A stretch of DNA of 64,000 nucleotides from positions 14,632,001 through 14,696,000 of the forward strand of contig NC_052620.1 in the NCBI RefSeq assembly GCF_016545825.1, read 5' to 3'. The stretch's first letter is position 1; the number at the start of each line of letters is the position of its first letter. The position numbers were made by a program, and so were the translations under genes. The stretch comes from Eucalyptus grandis. Its lineage: Eukaryota; Streptophyta; Magnoliopsida; Myrtales; Myrtaceae. The notes beneath the pieces were generated by a model. It had not been told where the DNA came from and did no database searches. It was given only the letters and a program-made list of their open reading frames with translations. Below, in pieces: positions 42,647 to 53,744 of this stretch.

Positions 42647-44480
42647 TTAGACTTTGATATCCTCATACCTCAAAATGTTGAGTCTGGTCCGTATAGACTC
42701 AAATTGATTTTTCTCCAAAGGCTTTGTGAGTATATCAGCCAGTTGATTCTTTGAGTCAACAAATTGAATTGAAACATCTCCATTTTGAACATGATCTCTA
42801 ATAAAGTGATGTCGAATCTCTATATGCTTTGCTCTTGAGTGGAGAATTAGATTTTTGGTGAGGTTGATAGCGCTGGTGTTGTCGCAATTAATCTCCGTGC
42901 ATGAGTCTTCAATTTCAAAATCTCTTAGCTGTTGTTTTATCCATAGAATTTGCGAACAGCAGCTTCCAAGAGCTACATACTCTGCTTCTTTTGTTGAAAG
43001 AGACACAGTGCTTTGTTTCCTTGAAAACCAAGACACATTTCGCTTCCAAGCAACCGGCAAGTTCTGAAGTGCTCTTTCTATCAACTCGCAACCGCCAGAT
43101 CTGCGTCCGAATATCCCGGAAGTTTAAAGTCTCCCTTCTTAGGATACCAAAGACCGATGCTTGATGATGAAGCGATGTATTTAATTATGCGTTTTCAAAG
43201 ACGAGATGAGATTCTCTAGGATCGATTGAAACCTAGCACAGATGCAAACACTCAACAAAATATCAGGTCTAGAGGCGGTTAGATAAAGAAGTGATCCAAT
43301 AATGCTCTGTACAACTTTTGATCAACTTTCTTCCCTTCTTCATCTTTGTCTATCTTTAAAGAACTTGACATTGGTATGTCGGTCTTTTTGCACTTTTCCT
43401 ATCCAAACCTTTTGACAAGATCATTAACATATTTTTCTTGATAAATAAAAGTTCCTTCCTTCAATTGTTTTACTTGAAGACCAAGAAAGAATGTTAACTC
43501 TCCCATCATACTCATTTCAAACTCATCATGCATAGACTTTGAAAATTTCTTGCCTGAGACTTTCATTAGAGAATCCAAAAATAATATCATCCACATATAT
43601 TTGAACAAGTAAGAAACTTTTGTTTTCCTTCTTGATAAATAAAGTCGTATCTACTTTACCTTTGACAAAACCATTTTGTATTAGGAACTTACTTAACCTG
43701 TCGTACCAAGCCCGAGGTGCTTTCTTTAAACCATACAAAGCCTTTTTCGTCCAAGCGAGTCCGGCTTCTTTGGGTCTTCAAACCCTGGTGGTTGTTCCAC
43801 ATAAACTTCCTCATGGATAAATCCATTTAGGAAGGCGCTTTTGACGTCCATTTGGAATAACCTGAAATTCTTATAACAAGCAAACGCAAGTAATAGTCGA
43901 ATAGCTTCTAACCTTGCTCTTTGGAGCGTAAGTCTCATCATAGTCTATTCCTTCTTCTTGCGTATATCCTTTGGCCACGAATCTTGCTTTGTTTCATACG
44001 ACTTTTCCTTTCTCATTCATCTTGTTTCGAACACCCATTTAGCTCCAATAACAGTTTTACCTTTTGGTTTGGATGTCAATTCCCGGACATCATTAATGCT
44101 GAACTGTTCGAGCTCTTCTTGCATAGCTTCAATCCAGCTTTCATCGACAAAGCTTCTTCTATGCTCTTTGGTTCAATTTCAGAAACGAGTGCCACAGCAC
44201 TAGACTCTTCTCGCCTTTTGGATCTGGTGCGAATTCCTTCATTAATTTCGCCAATTATAAGATCTTTGGGATGACTGGACTTATGCTTCCAGTTACTTGT
44301 TGATTTGTCTGGTTGATGATCTCTTTCTTTATTTGGATCTTCACTAACAACCTGATGCTGGTTTTCCAGTCTAAGATGCTTCTTGAGTTGTAGACTTTGG
44401 AGGGTCTAGAGCGGAGTTCGAGACTCTTCTTGATGAGTCGACTTGATTCATCTTGCGTTGAGTCTTGAAATTTGACATTC
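42647..44480 (-). pseudogene. Nested Sirevirus-like pol: integrase C-terminal part, RT, RNase H
   Basis: Running leftward: post-integrase segment with ESMNVKFQDS (near 44470), RT with QMDVKSAFLNGFIHEEVYVEQPPGFE (near 43800), MYGLKKAPRAWYDRL, the catalytic YVDDIIFG (near 43580), ELTFFLGLQVKQ (43470), then RNase H with SWFSRKQSTVSLSTKEAEYVA, DNTSAINLTKN and ADILTKPLEKNQF, ending at about 42647. Several frameshifts occur between RT and RNase H near 43100-43400. Confidence 0.88.
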
Positions 44481-44510
44481 ATTGACTCCTCTATAGACTG
44501 ACTCTTCTTG

Positions 44511-45060
44511 TTATAGACTCGTAAGCTTTGCTTGAAGTAGAATATCCAAGGAAGATACCTTCATCGATCTTTCTTCAAACTTACCAACTCGATCTGCTTT
44601 CCCGAGAATACATGGAGTGCATGAATCAGTCTTTTGGTATGGCAATTTGGGTAGTCCTCGAACAAGCTGCTTTGATGAGATTTTGGCTAATTGCTTCATG
44701 TTGACATGACCAAGCTTTTTGTGCCATAAGCTTGTTTCGTCTTGAATTGAGATAAGGCATTGCGATTCATTTGGTTTCACATCCAGAAGATAGATATTTC
44801 CATGTCTTCGACCCATGAAAGATCGAGTAGAGTCTTTACCGATTCCGAACATGTTCCTTCTTGAAAGAAGATCTTGAAACCAGTATCACACAATTGACTA
44901 ATGCTGAGAAGATTGTAATTGAGTCCTTCCACTAAGGAAACATTACTTATTGTGAGAGTTCCAATTTTCACGGTTGTTCCAAATCCCACAATACTTCCTT
45001 TCTTTGTTTCCTCCAAATGAAACTTTTTCACCATTTACTTGAGCAAGCTTTATAAAGCAA
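44511..45060 (-). pseudogene. Nested Sirevirus-like protease/pre-integrase; integrase core missing
   Basis: GGSLVEGLNYNLLSISQLCDTG-like sequence (near 44900) and the pre-integrase LWHKKLGHVNMKQLAKISS (near 44700) are clear. After CILGKADRVG the frame jumps at once to KFEERS, a motif that lies after the catalytic core in the related + strand element. The D-D-E core is therefore deleted at about 44590. Confidence 0.75.
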
Positions 45061-45149
45061 TTTGAGTCTCTGTCATGTCTCTTGAGCATCCGTTGTCAAG
45101 ATACCACTTTACCTGTTTCTTGACGGAGACCTGCATTTAAAATAAAGTC

Positions 45150-46855
45150 TCAAGCTTTCTTTAGTACCCAAATTTTCTTGGGTCCTTTGGTGTTAGTAAG
45201 ATAAACAGTATTAGCCCAAACTTTCTTAACAGGTTTCCATACCATAGGACACTCTTTTTCAAAGTGATCCGGACTATTGCACTTAGAACATCTGAGAGCA
45301 TTTCTACCTACAGGTTTTACAAAAACTTTCTTGAAGTGATTTTTGTAAACCTCACTTGAAAGCCTTTTCTTAATTCTTTCTTTTACTTTAGGAAAATCAA
45401 TCAAGGGAATTGTTTCTTCTGTCATACCAAGACCAGACTTATTGAAGTAAGGTCTTTGTGCTAAAAGAATTTTCTCAAGTTTTTCAGACCCTATAGAAAA
45501 TTTCTTTGATATATTTGATAAGTCTATTTTTAAAAAGCATTTTCTTTTAAAAGATTTTCTTCATTTTCTTTAAGATTGGAAACGGACAAGTCTAGACTTT
45601 TAACTCTTTCGCTAAAACATTTCCTTTTTGTTTTAGAGCTGAGTTTTCTTTTTCAGTTTGGAAATTCTTTTGAGAGAAGTCTTAAGACTAAAACATAGTT
45701 CATCAATATATTTAGAAACTTTGACAGGAATTTTAAAATTACTTGCCTCAAATTCACCGTCTGAGTCTGATCCTGAGTCTGATCCAGAGTCTAAGTCCGA
45801 TTGTGCCATCGACATAGATTGGCATATTCATTATCACTTTCTTCACACTCAGTATCACTCTAAGTTTCATCTTTGAGAGCTTTTCGAAATTTTTCAGCTT
45901 TTCCTTTCTTCTTCTTCGAAGAGGACGGTTGGGTACGATGTGTCCCTTTTTCTTGCATTCAAAGCGAGACTACATCTTTATTTGGTTCCTCATCATCAAC
46001 AGACTTGGTCTGCTATCTTTGAAAGCTTTGTTTCTTTGAGTTGAACCTTCTTCATTTTCTATTTAGTTTTCTGAATCTTCTTATCATGAGAGCAAGCTCC
46101 TCATCGTCCATATCATCTTCAAAATCTGTATCATCAAAATCATCATTTGATTTTAATGCAATGGATTTCTTACCTTTTGGATCTTCATCTTCATTGATCC
46201 TTTCCACTTCATAGGACTGAAGAGTTCCAATCGGCTCGTCAACGAGATAGTGGCATAATTCTCTGCGTCTCTCTTATCGAAGTCTTTATGTGATTCCAAT
46301 CCTGGAGAGTCCACGCAGTAGCTTGTTTACCTTCATGGGATCAGAAGTTGGTTGACCTTGATTTTCAAGACCATTTACAATATCTGTAAAACGACTAAAC
46401 ATGTCAAATATAGTTTCTCCTGGTTTCATTCTAAAGGCTTCGTATTGACCAAGAAGAATGTTGATTCTTGTTTCCTTCACTCGATCTGTTCCTTCATAGG
46501 TGATATGCAATCTGTCCCAAACTTCTTTTGCTGTACCACAAGAAGATATTCTATTATACTCAGTTGGTGATAAAGCACAATATAAGGAGTAAATTGCTTT
46601 TGCATCGAGTGTTTGTCTCTTGGTTATTTCTTCCTGAGACATTCCGCTAGTTTCTTCAGTTTCTTTTCCTCTTTCAGAGACTAATGCAGTGGTAGGAGTA
46701 ATTCCTTTTTCTACAACATCCCATTCTAGAGGATCCTTTGATCGTAGGAAAGCTTTCATCTTATTCTTCCAGATGTTGTAATCCTTTCCATCAAAGTAGG
46801 GTGGTCTGGTATTGCTTTGTCCTTCCATCAACCCTGGTGCTAGCATACTAGCCAT
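45150..46855 (-). pseudogene. Nested Sirevirus-like gag
   Basis: ATG at 46855 (minus strand) opens MASMLAPGLMEGQ, then the conserved FDGKDYNIWKNKMKAFLRS, SSCGTAKEVWDRLHITYEG and ILLGQYEAFRMKPGETI; the frame breaks near 46290. A first knuckle near 45945 has lost its last cysteine (ECKKKGHIVPNR). A second, CSKCNSPDHFEKEC, lies near 45270. Between them is a Ser/Asp-rich linker (45633-45815). Confidence 0.85.
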
Positions 46856-46902
46856 GGATCTTTTACTATGAAGTAAAACACTTCAAATAAAGTAAGTACA
46901 CA

Positions 46903-46917
46903 GGCTCTGATACCAAT
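46903..46917 (-). promoter_or_regulatory. Primer-binding site of nested Sirevirus-like element
   Basis: On the minus strand ATTGGTATCAGAGCC directly follows the 5' LTR and matches the initiator tRNA-Met complement. Confidence 0.9.
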
Positions 46918-47815
46918 TAATATTGCTAGTATAAACACCTAGAGGGGGGGTGAATAGGCGCACAAATAATTTGTCTCAAATACAGAAGCAATTCTTAACA
47001 AATTGAAATACGATCGAGGTAGAGAGAGTAAGGAAGAGAAAATTGAACACAGGATTTATAGTGGTTCGGCTTATTCCAAGCCTATGTCCACTCTTCCGCA
47101 CCGATGAGCCCCACCGGCTGGATTTCACTATGATCAAAAAGAAGTTACAGCACGGCTTTGCCTTGATTCCACAGTGTAGATGTTTTACCACACCTCCTCA
47201 AGGTCTCTCACAAATATAGACTCTCTTTTGTATACAAGTATTCGCTCAAAGGATTTATCTAAACAAATAGGAGCTTCGGACTTTGGAATTCTTCTATCGC
47301 GCACACCTCGAACAACTAAGAACGTCTTCCTTATATACTCCTTTATGCCATCATACCCGTTGGCACTTACCAAAGGAATTCCTCCAATCTACCCGTTGGA
47401 CGGAATCAATTAGGAAGATTGTTCGAGCTATTAAAGGAACGTGTTGATAGCCCATCAATCCTGTTCGCCCATACAATCAGGATCTCGGTTTCCATAAGTA
47501 GAACCTTCCAATAATATTTAGACAATCATCGAATCTTCAGTCATTGAATCAATCTTGATCAATCAAAGGATTCTTATACGTCTTCTCCAACCACGAGATC
47601 TTCTCCGGATGATAAGGTTAAATCTGAACAAAACATCCAGTTACGGATAACCTTTCTTCAACGGATTAGAGACTGTCAATGAGGATAGACTTTGAGTCTT
47701 GAGTCGGCTGTCCGGAAGTCTTGAGACTTTAACTAACGAGTCTGCAGACCTTCAGACTAGACTGATGGAAACGTTTTGTCAACTTCAAAACACTTTCACT
47801 GAGATTTCTCCAACA
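46918..47815 (-). repeat. 5' LTR of nested Sirevirus-like element
   Basis: It is nearly identical to the 3' LTR with a few substitutions and small indels. Its internal end reads TATTA instead of TATCA. Confidence 0.92.
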
Positions 47816-49744
47816 GTACTGCCTATACTCATAAGTCCTCTCACAAGTTTGGGAAATTGGGTCCTAAAGGCAAGAAAAGTATTTTAATGAGATACTCCGA
47901 ACACTCGAAAGGGTATGTGTTCATAGGTGAGCAGGAAAGTGGGAGTATAACTGAATTTGAATCACGGGATGTCACATTCTTAGTGGATGAATTTCCTAAG
48001 AAGGGCGAAATAGGGGAAGATTGCCCCTATATGAAACCTTGGATCAAGATAATGATATTAGTGGAGTTCGTCCAAGTGGGAGTAATATGAGAAGTATTGA
48101 ATTGAATTCAACTCATTCTCAATTACAACCACATGATGAGACAACGTCATTATCTAATCCGAGTGGGAGCATAATGGGGAATGATGTGCTAAGTGTACAT
48201 TCTCCCATATAGCGAACAAGTCGCCAAAGTATTCCCCGTCGACGTTTTGACATTGAAGGGGAAACTTTTATGGTTGCTCCACAAGATAAGGATGAGCCAA
48301 GAAATATTAATGAGGCTTTGAATTGCCCTAGTAAGGAAAAATGGATTAATGCAATGGAAGGGGAAATGGAGTCAATGAAATCAAACCAAGTCTGGGAACT
48401 GGTTGATCTTCCAAAAGGACGCAGAGCTATTGGGAATACGTGGGTTCTCAAAATAAAGCGAAAGGCTGATGGCTCGATAGAAATGCATAAGGCTCGCCTT
48501 GTGGCAAGGGGGTATAATCAACAGGAAGGAATTGATGATGAAGATACGTTTTCTCCTGTAGTGAGATTTACCTCGATTCGCATTATTCTGGCAATAGTGG
48601 CTAGTCTGGATCTTAAGTTACATCAAATGGATGTAAAGACTGCTTTCCTCAATGGAGAATTAGAGGAAGGAACATATATGGAACAACCTGCTGGTTTCAT
48701 AGTGAAAGGCCAAGAAGAAAAGGTTGTCGACTTTTGAGGTCGATATATGGCCTTAAGCAATCGTCAAGACAATGGTATATACGATTTCATAATGTCATAA
48801 TGGCATATGCTTTTACAATGATAGATGAGGATCGTTATGTATATATCAAAAAATCCAAGGATCAATTTGTGATCATATCATTATATGTTGATGATATACT
48901 AATTGTCGGAAGCAATATGGAACTTGTTAATACTGTCAAAAGTTGGTTGTCTTCCAATTTTGAATTGAAGGATATGGGATTGTAAACCCATTGACACTCC
49001 TATTGCAAAAGGTGAAGGATTGAGCCATAGACTGTGTCAAGGACTCCACAAGAGAAGGAACAAATGAAACATGTTCCTTATGCTAGTGTTGTTGGGAGCT
49101 TGATGTACGCTATGATGTGTACAAGACCTGACATATGTTATGCAGTTGGAATGGTGAGTAGATACCAATCCAATCCAGGTCAAGCACGTTGGAAAACCGT
49201 TAAATGAATACTAAGGTATCTAAAGGGGACTGCTGATTGTACGTTGAGTTATTAAGGAAAGGATCTGCGACTCCAAGGCTATTCTGATGTTGATTGGAGA
49301 GGAGATTTAGATGAAAGAAAATCTTTCTCTGGATTTGTTTTCTTACCGAATAATGGCACCATATGTTGGAGCAGTAAGAAACAAAAGTGTATAGCCTTGT
49401 CCACGATGGAAACTGAGTTCATGGCATAATCAGCAGTAGTATAAAAGGTGTTTGGCTTAAGAGAATTTTTGGGTCATTTAGGTGTTATTAGAAGTGCTGC
49501 AGATTCATTGTTGGTTAACTGTGATAGCCAAGCAGCAAAAGCGTACACCAAAGATCCAAAATATCATGGCAAGACCAAACCTATAGATACCAAGTATAAC
49601 TTATTGTCAAGGATATAATTGCACGAAAAGATGTGAACTTAGAGTACATACTACGCATAGAATGGTAGCAGATCCTATGAAAAAGCCAATACCTAGAGAT
49701 GTGTTTTGTGGCCATATAAAATCTCTAGGATTGCGTAGAGTCTG
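47816..49744 (+). pseudogene. copia-A2 pol, second part (integrase end, RT, RNase H)
   Basis: After the nest the frame resumes with SHKFGKLGPKGKK and GYVFIGEQESGS. RT starts near 48340 with WINAMEGEMESMKSNQVWELV, then QMDVKTAFLNGELEEGTYMEQPAGF, a frameshift near 48735, and the catalytic YVDDILIVGS (near 48890). RT ends early at KDMGL with a stop (48983). A piece is missing before RNase H, which is recognisable from VGSLMYAMMCTRPDICYAVG (49090) to YHGKTKPIDTKY (49560) and PMKKPIPRDVF (49675), with several stops. Confidence 0.88.
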
Positions 49745-50587
49745 ATGTACTGGATTAAAATTTCCTTGAAGTGTTCACATTTGATGAATTTGTGTTTTTC
49801 ATCATTAATGCCTATGAATCTTTGTTTGATCTTTATGCATCTTAATGCTCAGTGCATTACTTTAAGTTAAGAGAAGTATGTCGGACAGATATAAGATTAG
49901 CCCACTCACACGGGTAATCGCCTCTATTTACTATGTGATAAATAGAGATGAGACTGTTTTTAAGCTTATTATCTATGTGATAATCGAGAGCTCAAGCTTA
50001 AAATGCAAATGTCGCCTTAACTGAGTGTTAAGATGAGGACATAATACTTACTATGTCCGAAAGTAAAATACCCCACATATTTTACTTTATCTGTCTAAGA
50101 TGCCAGATGTGAGTTCTGATGAATTTTGTAAAAGAGTAGATACGTGAACTCAAGTTAGACATTGGGTATGTCTGAACTATCATCTGTACGATATTGAAAG
50201 GTGTAGACATACGCTCCATGGGAAAGGAGTTAATACCGTAATACGTATTTCATACTACGTATGCATGAGACGACCAATAAGAGTGGCAAAAAGTTTGATC
50301 TCAACTTTTATGACGTGTGAGACTCTTGAGGAAAAGAGTTCCTCAATTTTTAGTCCCCTCATGACTTTTACTTATTCTCAAGGTTTCTATTTAGTGTTTG
50401 TTATATTAGGATGTTGCCAATGGTCATGAGTTGATTCGATCTAATGGGACATTTCTAGAAAAGCAAGCTGAACTGGAATTGAAAGTTTGAAGGAAAGAGA
50501 AAGATCGATTTTGGAGAATCACATTGTAGTTTTGTATTCACCGGTTAACCAATTATGACTGTCTTTGGGATAATCATAATTGTGAAT

Positions 50588-50628
<41 letters not shown>

Positions 50629-50853
50629 TTGTTTGAAAGAGATCAAGAGAGATATAAATGTGATCAATCGATCTAGGGTACTGCATACTAAATCTACTCG
50701 GAGTGTGACGCCCATTATGAGCTGCTATATATTCCTAACAAATGTATAACAACGAGCTCTCAAAGTATGCTGGTCGCACGGATTATTCACCGGTATGAAT
50801 GTTGGAGAGAGGTAAAGAGAATCTTGTTCAGCCCACCATGTGCGAGTGGGAGA
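49745..50853 (+). other. 3' noncoding region of copia-A2
   Basis: About 1.1 kb without an open frame lies between RNase H and the 3' LTR. It includes an (AT)n run (50591-50626) and ends in the purine-rich GCGAGTGGGAGA before the LTR. Confidence 0.7.
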
Positions 50854-51272
50854 TGATGGTTTTAATTGGTGATGGGCTTAAGGCCCGTCCGCCCATGCTG
50901 AGCCCAAAAGGCCCGGCCCACGGGAATAGGGCCGTGGATGGGGGAAGGTATAAAAGGGAGGAGAGAGAGAGAGATGACAACAGTTGGAAATTCAACGTAC
51001 GTCTTCTCTCCAACGTTCTCTCCCCCCTAAAACAAAAACAGTAAGCAAACGGCGACATTGTCTTCCCTTCAAGGCTTCATCGGATTGAATAGGGCCAGAT
51101 TTTCTTCCTCTTATCGGCGTCGGTGTCTAATCTGTGGCTAACAAGGTACGCTCGACTCCGTGGTGTGCTTTACGATCGGTGATACGTGTTTTCCCGGGCT
51201 TCGTCTTCCGCATTGATTTAGGGGTTCGATTTAGTGTCGAATCTGTTTTTCGGGGATCCGTTATTCCCAACA
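50854..51272 (+). repeat. 3' LTR of copia-A2
   Basis: It matches the 5' LTR with a few substitutions and one single-base indel (GGGCCGTGGAT versus GGGCCCGTGGAT). A TATA box lies near 50948. Confidence 0.95.
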
Positions 51273-51277
51273 GCTTG

Positions 51278-52038
51278 CAATCCGTGCTCATCTGTTTCCG
51301 GCATCGCTGGCTTTGCGCCCTGCGGCGAGTAATGTTGTTTTTTAGCGTTCTGGTTTCTATCATAATCTATATGCTCCTCAACCGCTCCTTTACAGTTGGA
51401 ATTTTGTGGCCTCGAGGGGGGCACAAGTCCTGAATTAATTAGGTTGATACCATGAGTATATCTGGACAAACTCTGAATAGAGAGCACCATGTGTCATGTA
51501 TGTGCTTCTGTGATCTCTTTGTTCGTTCGTGGATTATTCACTGTCTGTCGTCTTCGCATCATCTCTGATTAAGCCAAAATGGGGTCCAGTGTTTTTTAGT
51601 ATCAATCTATTTGATCGCAATCTCGTCTTCTGCAAAATCGTAACCATTCTTTGCTGCAATTACACAGAAGTGTCAATGCGTATGGTTTCTGTTAATTTTA
51701 TGGAATCCATGGTTTGGGTTTGTACTTGTTTGAGGCCTTGCATCATTACAGGAATGGGTGTTAATTATAAAGTTTATAGTCTCTGTCTCTTGCTGATTTT
51801 GTCCGTCCCTCTTGATTCATGTGAATTGTGTAATGTTGTCCTGTAGCTGTGACGATGTTCTGGTTGTCGTGTTGGCGTTTGGTTCCTCTGTTTGGCCCTG
51901 GTCAACCTTTAGATTGGGAAATTAGAAGAAGGCCTCAACCGTCCCTCCTGGAATGTGCTCCATTTTCATGGAAGCCATCTGGGTCATGTCATCAATATTG
52001 GACTCCTCACTGGCATCATCTGCCTTGTATGACCCAAA

Positions 52039-52132
<94 letters not shown>

Positions 52133-52689
52133 TAACATTGTCCCTTCATGAGCAGTGCTAAGGATGCCGAGAAGTTGTGCTTAAAACTGTTGAAGATATT
52201 GGGCAATGAACGGGGAAAAAGACGGGTTTAGACAAAAGGGCACATGAAAGAGTTTTAAGTACGATGATACTGCAAGAATTTCATAAGATAGTTTCAGAAA
52301 ATAAGCTAAGCTAACTTACAAGAGTTGAAATAGTAAAATTTGTTGAAATGAGGATAGCTCTGAGACATTATTTTGGCTATACGTATATGCACATGTAGCT
52401 TGAGCTAAGACAAAGGAAATACCAGGAAGCAATAAGGCAAACAATGGTATTGGACCAGTAACTTTGCTTGAGGAATTCTAGTTGATTGACAGTTTTTGGA
52501 ATGGACTATTACCTTAAGGCGTAACAATCCTCAAGGACTATATTCTCCAATAGACAATTGTTCCAAATTTTGTACATGTTCCATCTGAAATCTAGAACCT
52601 ACTCATTGAAATAGCTTTCTCATTTTGTGAAACTTGAAACCTACCTTACATACCTTAAAACCTTGAGACTACTCTATCACAAATTCTAG
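51278..52689. other. Unassigned host sequence with (TAA)n microsatellite
   Basis: This is the right half of the copia-A2 target. It joins with 34900-35048 across the insertion. It has moderate GC and T-rich stretches that could be an intron or UTR, but no recognised protein. A (TAA)n run of about 32 units spans about 52036-52131. The remainder (52140-52689) is AT-rich and featureless. Confidence 0.5.
52036..52131. repeat. (TAA)n microsatellite
   Basis: About 32 uninterrupted TAA/ATA triplets. A poly-Ile frame across it is an artefact. Confidence 0.95.
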
Positions 52690-52839
52690 TCAAACCTATC
52701 AAAATAGGTCTTAAGCCCATATATAACCCATTTATATTTAAAATAGGTCATATATCGGTCACTCAATTTTGAAAAGTCTTCTTTAAATGGGTATATATGG
52801 ATTGAGTTTAGGACCCATTTTCAACCCCTTTGGGCTCAC

Positions 52840-52890
<51 letters not shown>

Positions 52891-53444
52891 ACTTATAAAA
52901 ATAATTTTAGAAAATCAAAATCATTTTAGTTTTATTTTTTTCTTCTCTTTCCTTTATTTTTTTTTCTTTTTGCTTTCCTTTATTTTTTTTCTTTCTTCTT
53001 CCTACCTCCATCTTCCTTGGCCGATGGCCGACCATGACCATGGCGACGGCTAGCCAAGCAAGGGACAAGCTCGCCAAGGTTTGGTGCCAGCAAGGCGAAG
53101 ACCTCATCGATATCTAGCAAGGCTCAACCCTCACCGATCTATTGAGACTAGAGCTCACTGGCCTTGGGCGAGCTCGAGCTTGCTGATTTAGCTAGGTCAA
53201 GACCTTGTCAATGTCCAACGAGGCCCAAGCCTCACTGATCTAGCAAGACTTGAGCTTGAGCTCGCTGATCTAGCAAGACCAAGACCTCGCCGGCATTTGG
53301 CAAAGCTCAAACCTCACCGATCTAGTGAGCTGAACCTTGCCGACCTTAGGCAAGGCTCTACCTCACTAGAGGCCGGCAAGCTCGAGTCTCCCTGGAGTTG
53401 AACAAGCTTAAGCCTCGCTAGCCACCAGTGTGGCTAATGACTAT
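52690..53444. mobile_element. Right-truncated GC-core MITE-like element
   Basis: AT-rich sequence with ACCCATTTA-type motifs like the 1725-3167 element (about 52700-52830), a (CT)n run (52842-52888), a TTC-rich tract (52930-53015), then a core of CTCGCC/CTCACCGATCTAGCAAG units (53030-53430). No matching right end is seen; Sirevirus tail sequence starts at about 53445. Confidence 0.5.
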
Positions 53445-53744
53445 GTGCAGATTTAAACTTTTGATGCTGTTGGACTTTTGTTAACTTTTGTTTGATTGTT
53501 GTTTGACTGTTTTGTTGAACCTTTTGACACTTGCAGCAATTGTTGGTGATACTAATTATGGTTATATAGTTATTTGTCTTATCTTTTCAGGATTAACATG
53601 TTTTCTGTGGTTGCAGAATTAATGCTATCCAAATTTTAATCAACTTATTTTTAAAAGATATCGTGTATTGGTTAAAAGTTGTTTTGCAGGTCAAAAGTTC
53701 TCAAATCTACAGGAAAGTTTTGTCACTATCAAAAATGGGAAGAT
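53445..53744 (+). repeat. Sirevirus 3' tail with polypurine tract
   Basis: This aligns with the 3' noncoding tail of the nested element (TTTTCTGTGGTTGCA and GTTTTGCAGGTCAAA are shared). It ends with CACTATCAAAAATGGGAAGAT, a mutated polypurine tract, directly before TGTTGG. Confidence 0.8.

Larger units (their letters stand above)
38866..47815 (-). mobile_element. Sirevirus-like Ty1/copia element nested in copia-A2
   Basis: It is read on the minus strand. The 5' LTR is 46918-47815 (898 bp), the 3' LTR 38866-39769 (904 bp), and they are nearly identical. The target GTACT is duplicated (38861-38865 and 47816-47820). The interior has gag with two knuckles, pre-integrase, RT, RNase H and a long extra ORF after pol. 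The polypurine tract AAAAAGGGGGAGAT is duplicated. The large extra ORF and repeated PPT fit the Sirevirus (Maximus) lineage. The integrase core is deleted, so the copy is nonautonomous although evidently young. Confidence 0.92.
35054..51272 (+). mobile_element. Full-length Ty1/copia element (copia-A2) carrying a nested element
   Basis: LTRs of 420 and 419 bp (35054-35473, 50854-51272) differ at only a few positions. The target GCTTG is duplicated (35049-35053 and 51273-51277). The interior holds leader, gag, protease, integrase, RT and RNase H, split at 38865/47816 inside the integrase by a minus-strand Sirevirus-like element. Without the nest the element would be about 7.3 kb. Stops, frameshifts and a missing RT/RNase H junction make it nonautonomous. 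It is the closest relative of copia-A1 (5648-8661). Confidence 0.95.

Noticed and set aside
51953..52135. Poly-isoleucine frame
   Set aside because: It is the (TAA)n microsatellite read in frame.
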